Below are positions 34,465 through 42,625 of a DNA stretch of 64,000 nt, in pieces. Each line of letters starts with the position of its first letter. The stretch's first letter is position 1. The notes below the pieces were generated by a model. It saw nothing but the letters and a program-made list of their open reading frames with translations, ran no database searches and was not told where the DNA came from. Made by a program: the position numbers and the translations under genes. The stretch covers positions 1-64,000 of the forward strand of contig DASRWB010000066.1 in assembly GCA_035654775.1 (NCBI GenBank). Reading direction: 5' to 3'. This DNA is from HKST-UBA85 sp035654775. Its GTDB lineage: Bacteria; Bacteroidota; Bacteroidia; Flavobacteriales; Flavobacteriaceae.

Positions 34465-35889
34465 TTAACAATCAGACAGGTTTACTCCAATAGCCAATCC
34501 GCCTTCACTGGTTTCTTTGTATTTGGTGCTCATGTCTTTAGCGGTTTCCCACATAGTGGTTACTACTTTATCCAAAGGAACTTTCACGTTTTTTGGATCT
34601 GTATCTAAAGCCAGTTCGGAAGCATTAATTGCTTTTATCGCACCCATGGCGTTTCTTTCGATACAAGGAACTTGCACCAAGCCACCAATTGGGTCACAAG
34701 TCATTCCTAGATGATGTTCCATAGCAATTTCAGCGGCTATTAATACTTGTTCGGGCGTGCCACCTAGCAATTCACAAAGTGCACCTGCTGCCATTGCTGA
34801 TGAAACCCCAATTTCGGCCTGACAGCCACCCATTGCAGCAGAAATGGTAGCTCCTTTTTTGAATATGCTACCTATTTCTCCGGCGACCAGTAAAAAGCGT
34901 TTTATGTCCTCAAAATTTCCATCGTGATTTTCAATGACCAAGTAATACATTAAAACAGCCGGTATCACGCCGGCACTTCCGTTAGTAGGTGCAGTAACTA
35001 CACGTCCTAAAGCGGCATTCACTTCATTTACGGCCAATGCAAAACAGCTTACCCATTTAATGATTTGTCTAAACTTTACTTCAGTATCTCTAATGGCTTC
35101 AATCCATTCTATGGGATTTGAATAAGGCGTATTGCCAATTAGGTTTTTGTGTAAATCAAAAGCACGCCGTCTTACATTTAATCCGCCAGGAAGCGTTCCT
35201 TCAGTATGACAGCCTAAATACATACAATCCAACATGGTATCCCAAATACGTTTCAGTTCAAAATCGATAGTTTCAATTGGACGTATGGATTTTTCATTTT
35301 CCAAAACCACACCTGAAATGGGCAGTTGTAATTGCTTGCAGTAGTCGAGAAGTTGAACGCCGTTTTCTATGGGATAAGGAAAAGTACAATAAAAAATAAG
35401 CTTGTTTGCTTTTGCGTTTTTTCGTTCTTCCTTAACTACAAATCCACCACCAATAGAATAGTAGGTAGATTTATAGTTTCGGCCATTAATTGTAGCAGTA
35501 AAGGTTAAAGCATTGGCATGAAAAGGCAGAAATTTTTTATTGAAAACGATGTTGATTTCCGGAGTAAAAGGTAAAGGTATTTCATTGTTAAAAAAAATAG
35601 TGTTGGTTTTTTTTATCTCGGTAACAGTTTGTTCAATTGCTTCCGTTGGAATGGTTTCAGGATTGGCCCCGCTTAAACCGAGCATAACGGCATAATCTGT
35701 GGCATGGCCTTTACCGGTTAATGACAAGGAACCATAAAGATCAACATTAATTTTTTCAACCCTGCTGAAGCGGTTGTTTTTTTTAAGTTCGTCAATCCAG
35801 CGTTCGGCAGCACGCCAGGGACCTAAAGTATGAGAACTGGAAGGACCAACGCCTATTTTTAGCATATCGAAAACCGAGATACACTCCAT
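34465..35889 (-). CDS. sdaA: L-serine ammonia-lyase (single-chain, iron-sulfur)
   Basis: Deaminates L-serine to pyruvate with a [4Fe-4S] cluster, cytoplasmic. I prefer the ATG at 35889 (MECISVFDMLKIG), the usual family start, over the ATG three codons earlier. In 474 residues the beta domain (about 1-160, GVGPSSSHTLGPWRAA) precedes the alpha domain (about 185-474), with AALGRVVTAPTNGSAGVIPAV, MGGCQAEIGVSSAMAAGALCE and HHLGMTCDPIGGLVQVPCIERN. The cysteines in MGGCQ, MTCDP and VPCIE are the cluster ligands of the family. The chain ends in Cys (VNLSDC), as in bacterial enzymes where the C-terminal Cys caps the cluster. Confidence 0.95.
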   Translation of the reverse strand: MECISVFDMLKIGVGPSSSHTLGPWRAAERWIDELKKNNRFSRVEKINVDLYGSLSLTGKGHATDYAVMLGLSGANPETIPTEAIEQTVTEIKKTNTIFFNNEIPLPFTPEINIVFNKKFLPFHANALTFTATINGRNYKSTYYSIGGGFVVKEERKNAKANKLIFYCTFPYPIENGVQLLDYCKQLQLPISGVVLENEKSIRPIETIDFELKRIWDTMLDCMYLGCHTEGTLPGGLNVRRRAFDLHKNLIGNTPYSNPIEWIEAIRDTEVKFRQIIKWVSCFALAVNEVNAALGRVVTAPTNGSAGVIPAVLMYYLVIENHDGNFEDIKRFLLVAGEIGSIFKKGATISAAMGGCQAEIGVSSAMAAGALCELLGGTPEQVLIAAEIAMEHHLGMTCDPIGGLVQVPCIERNAMGAIKAINASELALDTDPKNVKVPLDKVVTTMWETAKDMSTKYKETSEGGLAIGVNLSDC

Positions 35890-35912
35890 AAAAAACATTT
35901 TTTAGTATCCCA

Positions 35913-35920
35913 CAAATATA
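35913..35920 (-). promoter_or_regulatory. Possible -7 box of sdaA
   Basis: On the minus strand this reads TATATTTG, 23 bases before the preferred sdaA start. No correctly spaced upstream element is visible. Confidence 0.4.
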
Positions 35921-35974
35921 GCCCATTATTTAACAATTAAATACCCGAGAGCTAATCTTTTCATTTTAAAAAAA

Positions 35975-36015
35975 TGACAGCTTGTCAGTATTTTTTTCTT
36001 GGCATAATCATTGAC
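35975..36015 (+). promoter_or_regulatory. Palindrome plus sigma54-like element upstream of dnaK
   Basis: A palindrome TGACA-GCT-TGTCA (35975-35987) is followed after a T-rich spacer by TTGGCATAATCATTGAC (35999-36015), 63 bases before the dnaK ATG. The second part resembles a -24/-12 promoter (TGGCA, then TTGa with 6 bases between) although the -12 GC is GA here. The palindrome has the size of a dimeric regulator site. No CIRCE element is seen. Confidence 0.5.
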
Positions 36016-36077
36016 TTTAATCAATTCGAAAAACTTGAAAAATAAATCAGTAAACATTATTAAAGTATATACACATT

Positions 36078-37982
36078 ATGAGTAAGATTATTGGAATAGA
36101 TTTAGGAACAACAAACTCTTGCGTTTCAGTAATGGAAGGAAACGAGCCTGTTGTAATTCCTAACGCTGAAGGTAAACGAACTACACCATCCGTAATAGCT
36201 TTTGTTGACGGAGGTGAAATTAAAGTAGGTGATCCTGCAAAACGTCAGGCAGTAACCAACCCTACCAAAACCGTTTATTCTATTAAACGTTTTATGGGAA
36301 ACAAATATTCTGAATCAAAAAGAGAAGCAGAACGCGTACCTTACAAAGTAGTAAAAGGCGACAACGATACCCCAAGAGTAGATATTGATGGTCGTTTGTA
36401 CACGCCACAAGAACTATCGGCTATGATTCTTCAGAAGATGAAAAAAACAGCCGAAGACTATTTAGGTACAACCGTTAGCGAAGCCGTAATAACCGTGCCG
36501 GCATATTTTAACGACAGCCAGCGTCAGGCAACTAAAGAAGCCGGAGAAATAGCAGGATTAAAAGTGCGCCGTATAATCAATGAACCTACTGCTGCTGCAT
36601 TAGCTTACGGCTTAGATAAAAAAGGAAAAGACCAAAAAATAGTGGTATTCGATTTTGGAGGTGGAACACACGACGTTTCTATCCTTGAGCTAGGCGATGG
36701 CGTTTTTGAAGTGCTTTCTACCGATGGTGATACGCACCTAGGCGGTGATGATGTTGATGAAAAAATAATCAATTGGCTGGCAGACGAATTTAAAGCTGAA
36801 GAAGACTTGGACTTGCGTAAAGATGCAATGGCCTTACAGCGACTTAAAGAAGCTGCAGAAAAAGCAAAAATAGAGTTATCTTCATCAAGCCAAACCGAAA
36901 TAAATTTACCTTACATTACCGCAACTGCTAGTGGACCGAAGCACTTGGTACGTACATTAACCCGTTCTAAATTTGAACAGTTAATTGACGACTTAGTAAA
37001 ACGTACTATAGCACCTTGTCAGTCTGCTCTTAAAGCCGCCGGATTGTCTACAGGAGATATTGACGAAATCATTCTTGTAGGCGGTTCTACGCGTATTCCC
37101 GCAGTTCAGGCTGCTGTAGAAAAATTCTTTGGGAAAGCACCAAGTAAAGGGGTAAATCCGGATGAGGTTGTAGCTGTAGGAGCCGGAATTCAAGGTGGTG
37201 TTTTAACCGGTGATGTTAAAGACGTCTTATTATTAGATGTGACTCCGTTATCACTTGGTATTGAAACCATGGGAAATGTAATGACAAAATTAATTGAAGC
37301 CAATACCACTATCCCTACCAAGAAATCACAAGTATTCTCAACAGCAGCAGACAATCAACCTTCTGTTGAAATTCATGTATTGCAAGGAGAACGCGCTATG
37401 GCTGCGGATAATAAAACCATAGGCCGCTTTCATTTGGACGGTATTCCACCGGCACCTAGAGGCGTACCTCAAATTGAAGTAACGTTTGACATCGACGCCA
37501 ACGGAATAATTCATGTTACAGCAGCAGATAAAGCCACCGGTAAGTCACAAGATATTCGTATTGAAGCTTCTTCAGGATTGACCGAAGAAGAAATCAAAAA
37601 AATGAAAGCCGACGCTGAAGCCAATGCCGAAGCCGATAAACAAGCTAAAGAAAAGGCAGACAAGCTGAACAGTGCTGATGCCATGATTTTTCAAACCGAA
37701 AAACAATTGCAAGAATTTGGAGACAAGTTGTCTGAGGATAAAAAGAAGCCTATAGAGCAAGCCCTTGAAGAGCTTAAAAAGGCTTACGAAACAAAGGATA
37801 TAGCGGTTATTGATCCGGCTTTAGAAAAAATAAATGAAGCCTGGAAAGTAGCCAGTGAAGAAATGTATAAAGCACAACAAGAAGCTCAAAGCACTTCCGA
37901 AGCAGGTGATACTTCAGCTCAAAATGGTCAAGCGCCTGAAGGTAGCGACGTAGAAGATGTAGACTTTGAGGAAGTGAAATAA
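36078..37982 (+). CDS. dnaK: Molecular chaperone DnaK (Hsp70)
   Basis: An ATP-driven chaperone for folding and refolding, working with DnaJ and GrpE. It has 634 residues: nucleotide-binding domain 1-380 with IGIDLGTTNSCVSVME, VPAYFNDSQRQATKEAG, EPTAAALAYGLDKKG, FDFGGGTHDVSIL and ILVGGSTRIPAVQ; the linker VLLLDVTPLSLGIE; a beta substrate-binding domain and helical lid to about 605; and an acidic tail ending in VEDVDFEEVK, the usual Hsp70 motif for partner contact. No dnaJ or grpE is adjacent. Its leader has a palindrome and a sigma54-like element, and a strong hairpin terminates it, so it is probably a single-gene stress unit. Confidence 0.98.
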   Translation: MSKIIGIDLGTTNSCVSVMEGNEPVVIPNAEGKRTTPSVIAFVDGGEIKVGDPAKRQAVTNPTKTVYSIKRFMGNKYSESKREAERVPYKVVKGDNDTPRVDIDGRLYTPQELSAMILQKMKKTAEDYLGTTVSEAVITVPAYFNDSQRQATKEAGEIAGLKVRRIINEPTAAALAYGLDKKGKDQKIVVFDFGGGTHDVSILELGDGVFEVLSTDGDTHLGGDDVDEKIINWLADEFKAEEDLDLRKDAMALQRLKEAAEKAKIELSSSSQTEINLPYITATASGPKHLVRTLTRSKFEQLIDDLVKRTIAPCQSALKAAGLSTGDIDEIILVGGSTRIPAVQAAVEKFFGKAPSKGVNPDEVVAVGAGIQGGVLTGDVKDVLLLDVTPLSLGIETMGNVMTKLIEANTTIPTKKSQVFSTAADNQPSVEIHVLQGERAMAADNKTIGRFHLDGIPPAPRGVPQIEVTFDIDANGIIHVTAADKATGKSQDIRIEASSGLTEEEIKKMKADAEANAEADKQAKEKADKLNSADAMIFQTEKQLQEFGDKLSEDKKKPIEQALEELKKAYETKDIAVIDPALEKINEAWKVASEEMYKAQQEAQSTSEAGDTSAQNGQAPEGSDVEDVDFEEVK

Positions 37983-38011
37983 GTAAAATCATATAGTTGA
38001 ATCATTTTTTA

Positions 38012-38042
38012 AAAGCGCAATCTGTATAGGTTGCGCTTTTTA
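38012..38042 (+). terminator. Terminator after dnaK
   Basis: AAAAGCGCAA (38012-38021) pairs perfectly with TTGCGCTTTT (38032-38041) around a 10-base loop. Confidence 0.9.
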
Positions 38043-38119
38043 TTGTTTGAAATAAAGGTAACACATCCTTAAAAATGTACAGTTTATAGAAAATACAAAA
38101 AAAAAAAAATTGTAAAAAG

Positions 38120-38148
38120 TTGTAAATTAGAAAAATAGACTATATTTG
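38120..38148 (+). promoter_or_regulatory. Bacteroidota-type promoter of the first cargo-island gene
   Basis: TTG (38120-38122), 18 bases, TATATTTG (38141-38148): a close match to the flavobacterial sigma-70-type consensus. It implies a leader of about 155 bases before the ATG at 38311. The rest of the 328-base gap holds the dnaK terminator, three 17-base repeats and a hairpin. Confidence 0.75.
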
Positions 38149-38172
38149 TACCACTCTTCACGAGAATAGCAT

Positions 38173-38223
38173 ATTAATAGCAAATTTAGATTAGTAGCAA
38201 AAATTGATTAATAGCAAGTTCAG
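38173..38223 (+). repeat. Three 17-base direct repeats in the leader of the first cargo-island gene
   Basis: ATTAATAGCAA (38173), ATTAGTAGCAA (38190) and ATTAATAGCAA (38207) recur at an exact 17-base period within the presumed 5' UTR. They could be protein-binding sites on DNA or RNA. Their core TTAATAGCA is the reverse complement of TGCTATTAA in the leaders at 214 and 1797. Confidence 0.65.
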
Positions 38224-38249
38224 TTTTTTATAGTAAAACTGGTTTTTTT
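38221..38249 (+). terminator. Attenuator-like hairpin in the leader
   Basis: CAGTTTT (38221-38227) pairs with AAAACTG (38235-38241) and is followed by seven T residues (38243-38249), 60 bases before the start codon and downstream of the promoter. It has the form of an intrinsic terminator inside a leader, so may attenuate transcription. Confidence 0.5.
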
Positions 38250-38310
38250 GCTCCATCTACTATGTTCTTCTCTTACTTGGTTATATAATGTTTAATTAAA
38301 ACTTATAACC

Positions 38311-41300
38311 ATGTTCGAAATTTTTACTAAAAATTTGTTTAAAAGATTCAGCTATCCTCGATGTTGGCTTACTTTTAGCGCACTTAAAGGATTTACCGGT
38401 ATTTTGGTAATTTTCTTTTTTTTATTAAGTACTTTTTCATCCAATGCCCAGATACCTTGTATTGATGGGAATTCCGATGAATGGGGCGGTACACAATTAC
38501 AAGCCCAGCCTACTTTTGAGCTTCAGCACGATGTTTTTACCGGCAACCAGGATGACATTTACACAGGTTCAAAAGACTTTATGCTTTTTGGACCCAATAA
38601 CAATTCCAATGAGTACAATGAATGGACTTTAAGTCCCATGCAGGACAAGAGCGACATTATGAACGGTGCTGCAGTAATATTAACCGGATTGGTAGATGAT
38701 CCGGGAAGTGGTTGTACAAGCGACTTTTCTTATGACATTAATAACACTTATCTTTTCTTTGCAGGAGACAGACAGAGTAATAATGGCGTAGGATATATCG
38801 GGTTTTGGTTCCTACTGAACGGTTCAAGTGCCACTACAGACAATGGCCAAAATATTTTTGATCCACCGCATGCCGTAGGTGATTTATTAATTTTAGCCGA
38901 TTTTGAAAATGGAGGTCGAGAGGCCATTGTTACCGTACTCAAATGGGTTGGTCCCGGCAATGGAACTCACGGCAATAACCTTTCTTTGGAATTGGTTGAT
39001 ACCGATGCACAAGTAGGACAAAACAATGCTACCGAAACGCCCGTTCCGGCAGGGTTTATTGTTCCTGAAGGACAAACCACTTATGATTACAATGAATTTT
39101 ATGAGGGAGTTATTGATTTAACTCAAGTATTTGATTTACAAGCAAACCCACAATTGATTTGTAATGCAAGCTGGATGCTGGAAACTAGATCATCAAAAGA
39201 GTTAACCGCTGATTTAAAAGATTTTGTTGGAGGAAGCTTTAATATAGCACCAACGGTAGATGTATCTGACGATGCAGTATGTGAAGGCGGTTCAGGCAGT
39301 TTAACAGCCACACTTTATGATGCAAATAGCAATCCTATTGCTAATGATGGGTATGTGTTTACTTGGTCAGGTCCGGGTTCTTTCTCCGGACAAGGCACAG
39401 CTACTATAACTTTCGACCCGGCTTCCCTTTCAGACGCGGGTCAATATTCTGTAACAGTTACAAGTGATACCAATTGTGTACCTAGCAGTCCAAGTTCAGG
39501 TTCATTAACTGTTTACCCTGAAACCAGTGATGTAAATGACAGCACAACAGTATGTGCAGGTGATTCTTACGTTTGGTCATACAACGGATTGAGTTATACT
39601 GCTGCTGATAGTCCAGTAGTTTTAAATGAAACTGACGGCAATGGTTGTCCGTTTACAGCAACTTTAGTGATTAACGAATATCCGGTAACCCAAATGTATA
39701 CCGATTCATATACGGTATGTGACGGCGAGAGCTGGACTTTCAGTTACGACAGCGACGGCGACGGCGCAGACGAGAACTACGGACCTTACAGTGCAGGCGT
39801 ACATACAGAGAATGTATTTGACTCCAACGGATGTCCATACCAATTGGAATTCACAGTAAATGAATATCCGGTAACCCAGATGTATACCGATTCATATACG
39901 GTATGTGACGGCGAGAGCTGGACCTTCAGTTACAACAGCGACGGCGACGGCGCAGACGAGAACTACGGGCCTTACAGTGCAGGCGTACATACGGAAAATG
40001 TATTTGACTCCAGCGGATGTCCATACCAATTGGAATTCACGGTAAACGAGTACCCTGTAACACCAGATGTAAATGACAGTGCGACAATATGTGCCGGCGA
40101 TTCTTACTTATGGTCATACAACAATATGAGTTATACAGCGGCTGACAGTCCTGTAGTTTTAAATGAGATTGATAGTAATGGATGTCCATTTACAGCAACC
40201 TTAATTATAAATGAAAACCCACTTCCAACTTGCTCAGCATATGCAGATAACCCATTAGCTTGTTATGGTATAGGAATTACTTTACATGTTTCAGGTTCAG
40301 ATGGCGTTGGTGGTCCATATACTTTTGTATGGAGTGGCGTAGGTTCAGAATATTTAGATGATGTAAATTCTGCTAATCCTACATTGAATGCACCTGTTGG
40401 AATATATGATTTGACAGTGACTGTAACTGATACCGGAGATGATACAAATTGTATAAACACTTGTGCGGTTTCTGTAGAGGTTTACGACTGTGTTCCAGAG
40501 TGTGAAACAGCATTTGGTGTTGCAACACAAGTGGTAGATGGTTATGTTCAAGTTGATGACGACTACAGCAGTTGTTTCCGTAACGACGGATTTAGACGTT
40601 GGGGTTGGGTGAATGAAATTACCGAAGCCGATCAAGGGTCTCAAGTTGTTTTATCTCTTTATGCCGGTGCTGCACAGTGTGATTTAAGTAATGGAACTTA
40701 TTCGGGAACAGCTACTATAGATTACGCTATGGATGGCACAGTTCAGGTATGCTATGATATGGCTCCCGGATTTGTATTGTCTGAAGCCCATATTTATGTA
40801 GGATGTGATCCATATCCAACGCTGAATAATGGTTCGTATACTGTTGCTCCCGGTCAATATAGCTTTAATGCTGGCGACCTAGGTTATGTACAAACAAGTT
40901 TCTGTACACCTGATATTTCAGCAAGTGGCGACTTTTACGTAATAGTTCATGCGGTAGTTTGTGAAACTAATATCCCTGATGGATGTTATTTACCAGCCTC
41001 GCCTAATGAAGGTGGAATGTTTGACGAATTAAGTCCAAATGCACCACTTCCAAACTGTACTGTAGACACAGGCGGTTGGGGTAGAGGCATAGACTTTACA
41101 GCTTATCCGGTTCCATTTGATAAAGAAGTAACCATAGAGTATCAATTGGGTTATGACACTCCTGTAACTATTCAAGTGTTTGACCTTAAAGGATCATTGA
41201 TTAGAGAGGTTAAAAATGTGGATTACTTTAAAGGAAACATAGGTAAAACCTTACTTGATATGTCTCATACAGACAACCAAATTTACTTTGTTAGATTGAC

Positions 41301-41352
41301 TACCAGTAAAGGAACAATTGTGAAAAAAATTGTTTCATCTTCCGGGAATTAA
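38311..41352 (+). CDS. Large T9SS-sorted surface protein with duplicated modules
   Basis: An exported protein of 1013 residues. An unusually long basic N region (about 28 residues) precedes the signal hydrophobic core (GFTGILVIFFFLLSTFSSNAQ in parts: ILVIFFFLLSTF), with cleavage expected after NAQ. Residues about 48-310 form an unnamed beta domain; about 313-400 an Ig-like domain (GPGSFSGQGTATITFDPASLSDAG, core DAGQYSVTVTSD); about 405-640 four Cys-containing modules in the order A-B-B-A, where the two B units are near-identical. A further Ig-like part precedes the 'RxWGW' domain (731-887) shared with the VWA protein downstream. The last 75 residues are a T9SS type-A tail (YPVPFDKEVTIEY to VKKIV). 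It is probably an adhesin; the repeats suggest module shuffling. Confidence 0.85.
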   Translation: MFEIFTKNLFKRFSYPRCWLTFSALKGFTGILVIFFFLLSTFSSNAQIPCIDGNSDEWGGTQLQAQPTFELQHDVFTGNQDDIYTGSKDFMLFGPNNNSNEYNEWTLSPMQDKSDIMNGAAVILTGLVDDPGSGCTSDFSYDINNTYLFFAGDRQSNNGVGYIGFWFLLNGSSATTDNGQNIFDPPHAVGDLLILADFENGGREAIVTVLKWVGPGNGTHGNNLSLELVDTDAQVGQNNATETPVPAGFIVPEGQTTYDYNEFYEGVIDLTQVFDLQANPQLICNASWMLETRSSKELTADLKDFVGGSFNIAPTVDVSDDAVCEGGSGSLTATLYDANSNPIANDGYVFTWSGPGSFSGQGTATITFDPASLSDAGQYSVTVTSDTNCVPSSPSSGSLTVYPETSDVNDSTTVCAGDSYVWSYNGLSYTAADSPVVLNETDGNGCPFTATLVINEYPVTQMYTDSYTVCDGESWTFSYDSDGDGADENYGPYSAGVHTENVFDSNGCPYQLEFTVNEYPVTQMYTDSYTVCDGESWTFSYNSDGDGADENYGPYSAGVHTENVFDSSGCPYQLEFTVNEYPVTPDVNDSATICAGDSYLWSYNNMSYTAADSPVVLNEIDSNGCPFTATLIINENPLPTCSAYADNPLACYGIGITLHVSGSDGVGGPYTFVWSGVGSEYLDDVNSANPTLNAPVGIYDLTVTVTDTGDDTNCINTCAVSVEVYDCVPECETAFGVATQVVDGYVQVDDDYSSCFRNDGFRRWGWVNEITEADQGSQVVLSLYAGAAQCDLSNGTYSGTATIDYAMDGTVQVCYDMAPGFVLSEAHIYVGCDPYPTLNNGSYTVAPGQYSFNAGDLGYVQTSFCTPDISASGDFYVIVHAVVCETNIPDGCYLPASPNEGGMFDELSPNAPLPNCTVDTGGWGRGIDFTAYPVPFDKEVTIEYQLGYDTPVTIQVFDLKGSLIREVKNVDYFKGNIGKTLLDMSHTDNQIYFVRLTTSKGTIVKKIVSSSGN
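39679..40050 (+). repeat. Tandem 186-bp coding repeat (two copies)
   Basis: Copy 1 is 39679-39864 and copy 2 is 39865-40050, both starting TATCCGGTAACCCA. By eye they differ at ten positions, eight of them silent (62 residues per unit, two replacements). Diverged but related A-type units flank them on both sides. The copies are richer in G and C than the rest of the gene. Confidence 0.9.
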
Positions 41353-41381
41353 TTCGAAACAAGGAAAACCTTTTGTAAAAT

Positions 41382-41414
41382 AAAAAAGGCGACCAATTAG
41401 GTCGCCTTTTTTTT
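41382..41414. terminator. Strong bidirectional terminator
   Basis: AAAAAAGGCGACC (41382-41394) pairs perfectly with GGTCGCCTTTTTT (41400-41412) around AATTA. It separates two convergent cargo genes. Confidence 0.93.
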
Positions 41415-41426
41415 ATGACAAAAAAA

Positions 41427-42266
41427 TTATCTTTTTACAAATTTGAAAGTTTTATTGGCACCGTTAATAAATAATTGTGCTATGTACACTCCATCTTTTA
41501 AAGTTGATAGTGATATGAGCTCTTCATTTTGAGACAGTTTTTCAGTTAAAACAAGTTGACCTAAAATACTGTATAGTTTGAATTCACTTAAAGGCGTAGT
41601 AGGAGATTTTAGGGTTAAAATATCAGCGTTGCTATGGTAAGAAATGTTTACAGCATTAAGTTCTTCACTACTTATATTAAGAGAAGATTCGGTTACAATA
41701 ACATCATCAATGTTCAATATGTATTGATTACTTGAATTGTAATGTCTAAACGCAATGTAAACGATATTTCCGGCTAAAGAAGAAATATCCATGCTTCTTG
41801 TAACAAAAACACCTGAAGCACCGGCTTCATCAGCATATTCACTCATATACACGCCGCTTGAGGTAAAATCAGAAATTTGATTGCCTGTTGCAGCATATAC
41901 GGTATAATATTCGTGTGCATGAGATGCCAGTTCGCCTCTTACTTTCCAAGAAAGCTCAATGTCTTGATTGGTTGAGAACGAGGTTAAATCTATAGCATGA
42001 GAAATAATCCAGTTATCGGGAGTTAAAGCCGCACCTGTATTTAAATAAGATCTGGAGGTTAAACATTTAAACCCTCCGTAGAAACTACCATAGTCTCTCC
42101 AATACCAGTTGTGTCCATCTCCATCTTGATCATTTGTATCCCAGCAAACATCAATAACATTTGAGTCGTCAAAACTCTCTGTAATTGGTAAGGTGTCATT
42201 ACAAGTTTGTGCAAACGTAAAATTGCTCAAACCACATATCATCAAAATAAGTAAAAATCTTTTCAT
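41427..42266 (-). CDS. T9SS-sorted protein with a cleaved-adhesin / choice-of-anchor J type domain
   Basis: A secreted protein of 279 residues. Signal peptide RFLLILMICGLSNFTFAQ. The mature protein opens with the jelly-roll 'cleaved adhesin' pattern: ITESFDDSNVIDVCWDTND, then NWYWRDYG, TPDNWIISHAIDLTSF, ELSWKVRG, EYYTVYAATG and YIAFRHYNSS ... LNIDDVIV. This domain occurs in gingipain adhesin regions and many Bacteroidota surface proteins and is thought to bind carbohydrate or protein. The T9SS tail (about 205-279) ends DGVYIAQLFINGANKTFKFVKR in type-A style (core DGVYIAQLF). It is the only island gene on the minus strand, facing the 359-base palindrome-rich region. Confidence 0.85.
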   Translation of the reverse strand: MKRFLLILMICGLSNFTFAQTCNDTLPITESFDDSNVIDVCWDTNDQDGDGHNWYWRDYGSFYGGFKCLTSRSYLNTGAALTPDNWIISHAIDLTSFSTNQDIELSWKVRGELASHAHEYYTVYAATGNQISDFTSSGVYMSEYADEAGASGVFVTRSMDISSLAGNIVYIAFRHYNSSNQYILNIDDVIVTESSLNISSEELNAVNISYHSNADILTLKSPTTPLSEFKLYSILGQLVLTEKLSQNEELISLSTLKDGVYIAQLFINGANKTFKFVKR

Positions 42267-42625
42267 AACTATAAAGTAGATTAAATTTGGGTAAACCTAT
42301 AAAAATATAACCAATAATCGAATAATAAATATGTTTTATCGATAAAAAGCACAAAATAAATCAATATGTGTAAGATATATCTTATAAATGATGAATCAAA
42401 TACTTACAAAAGGGGCAAACTTAACCAATTTTTAATACCTACCAGACTCAAAAAGAAAAACTTATCAACATGAGTTTTGCTAATTTAGCCAAACCGATAA
42501 ACGAGGATTTTATTATTTTATCTATAATTCACTCAAATCTCATTATTTATAGATAAATTTAGTAAGGAAATAAAATTTATTTTAGTTGCATAACTATTCA
42601 ACGAGCAATACTAAACTTTTTTATT
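42267..42625. promoter_or_regulatory. Palindrome-rich divergent intergenic region
   Basis: No gene is visible in these 359 very AT-rich bases between divergent cargo genes. Three symmetric elements stand out: TTTTATCGATAAAA (42334-42347, perfect 14-base palindrome), TAAGATATATCTTA (42371-42384, perfect 14-base palindrome) and the inverted pair TTTATCTATAA (42517-42527) / TTATAGATAAA (42547-42557). They are candidate operators for one or both cargo genes. No convincing TAnnTTTG box is seen. Confidence 0.5.

Noticed and set aside
38173..38223. CRISPR-like repeats
   Set aside because: The repeats are 11-base cores with 6-base spacers in a 17-base period, far too short for a CRISPR array, and no cas gene is present.
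39679..40050. Mobile element or phase-variable invertible DNA
   Set aside because: The two copies are direct, in frame and inside one gene; no recombinase or inverted ends are nearby.
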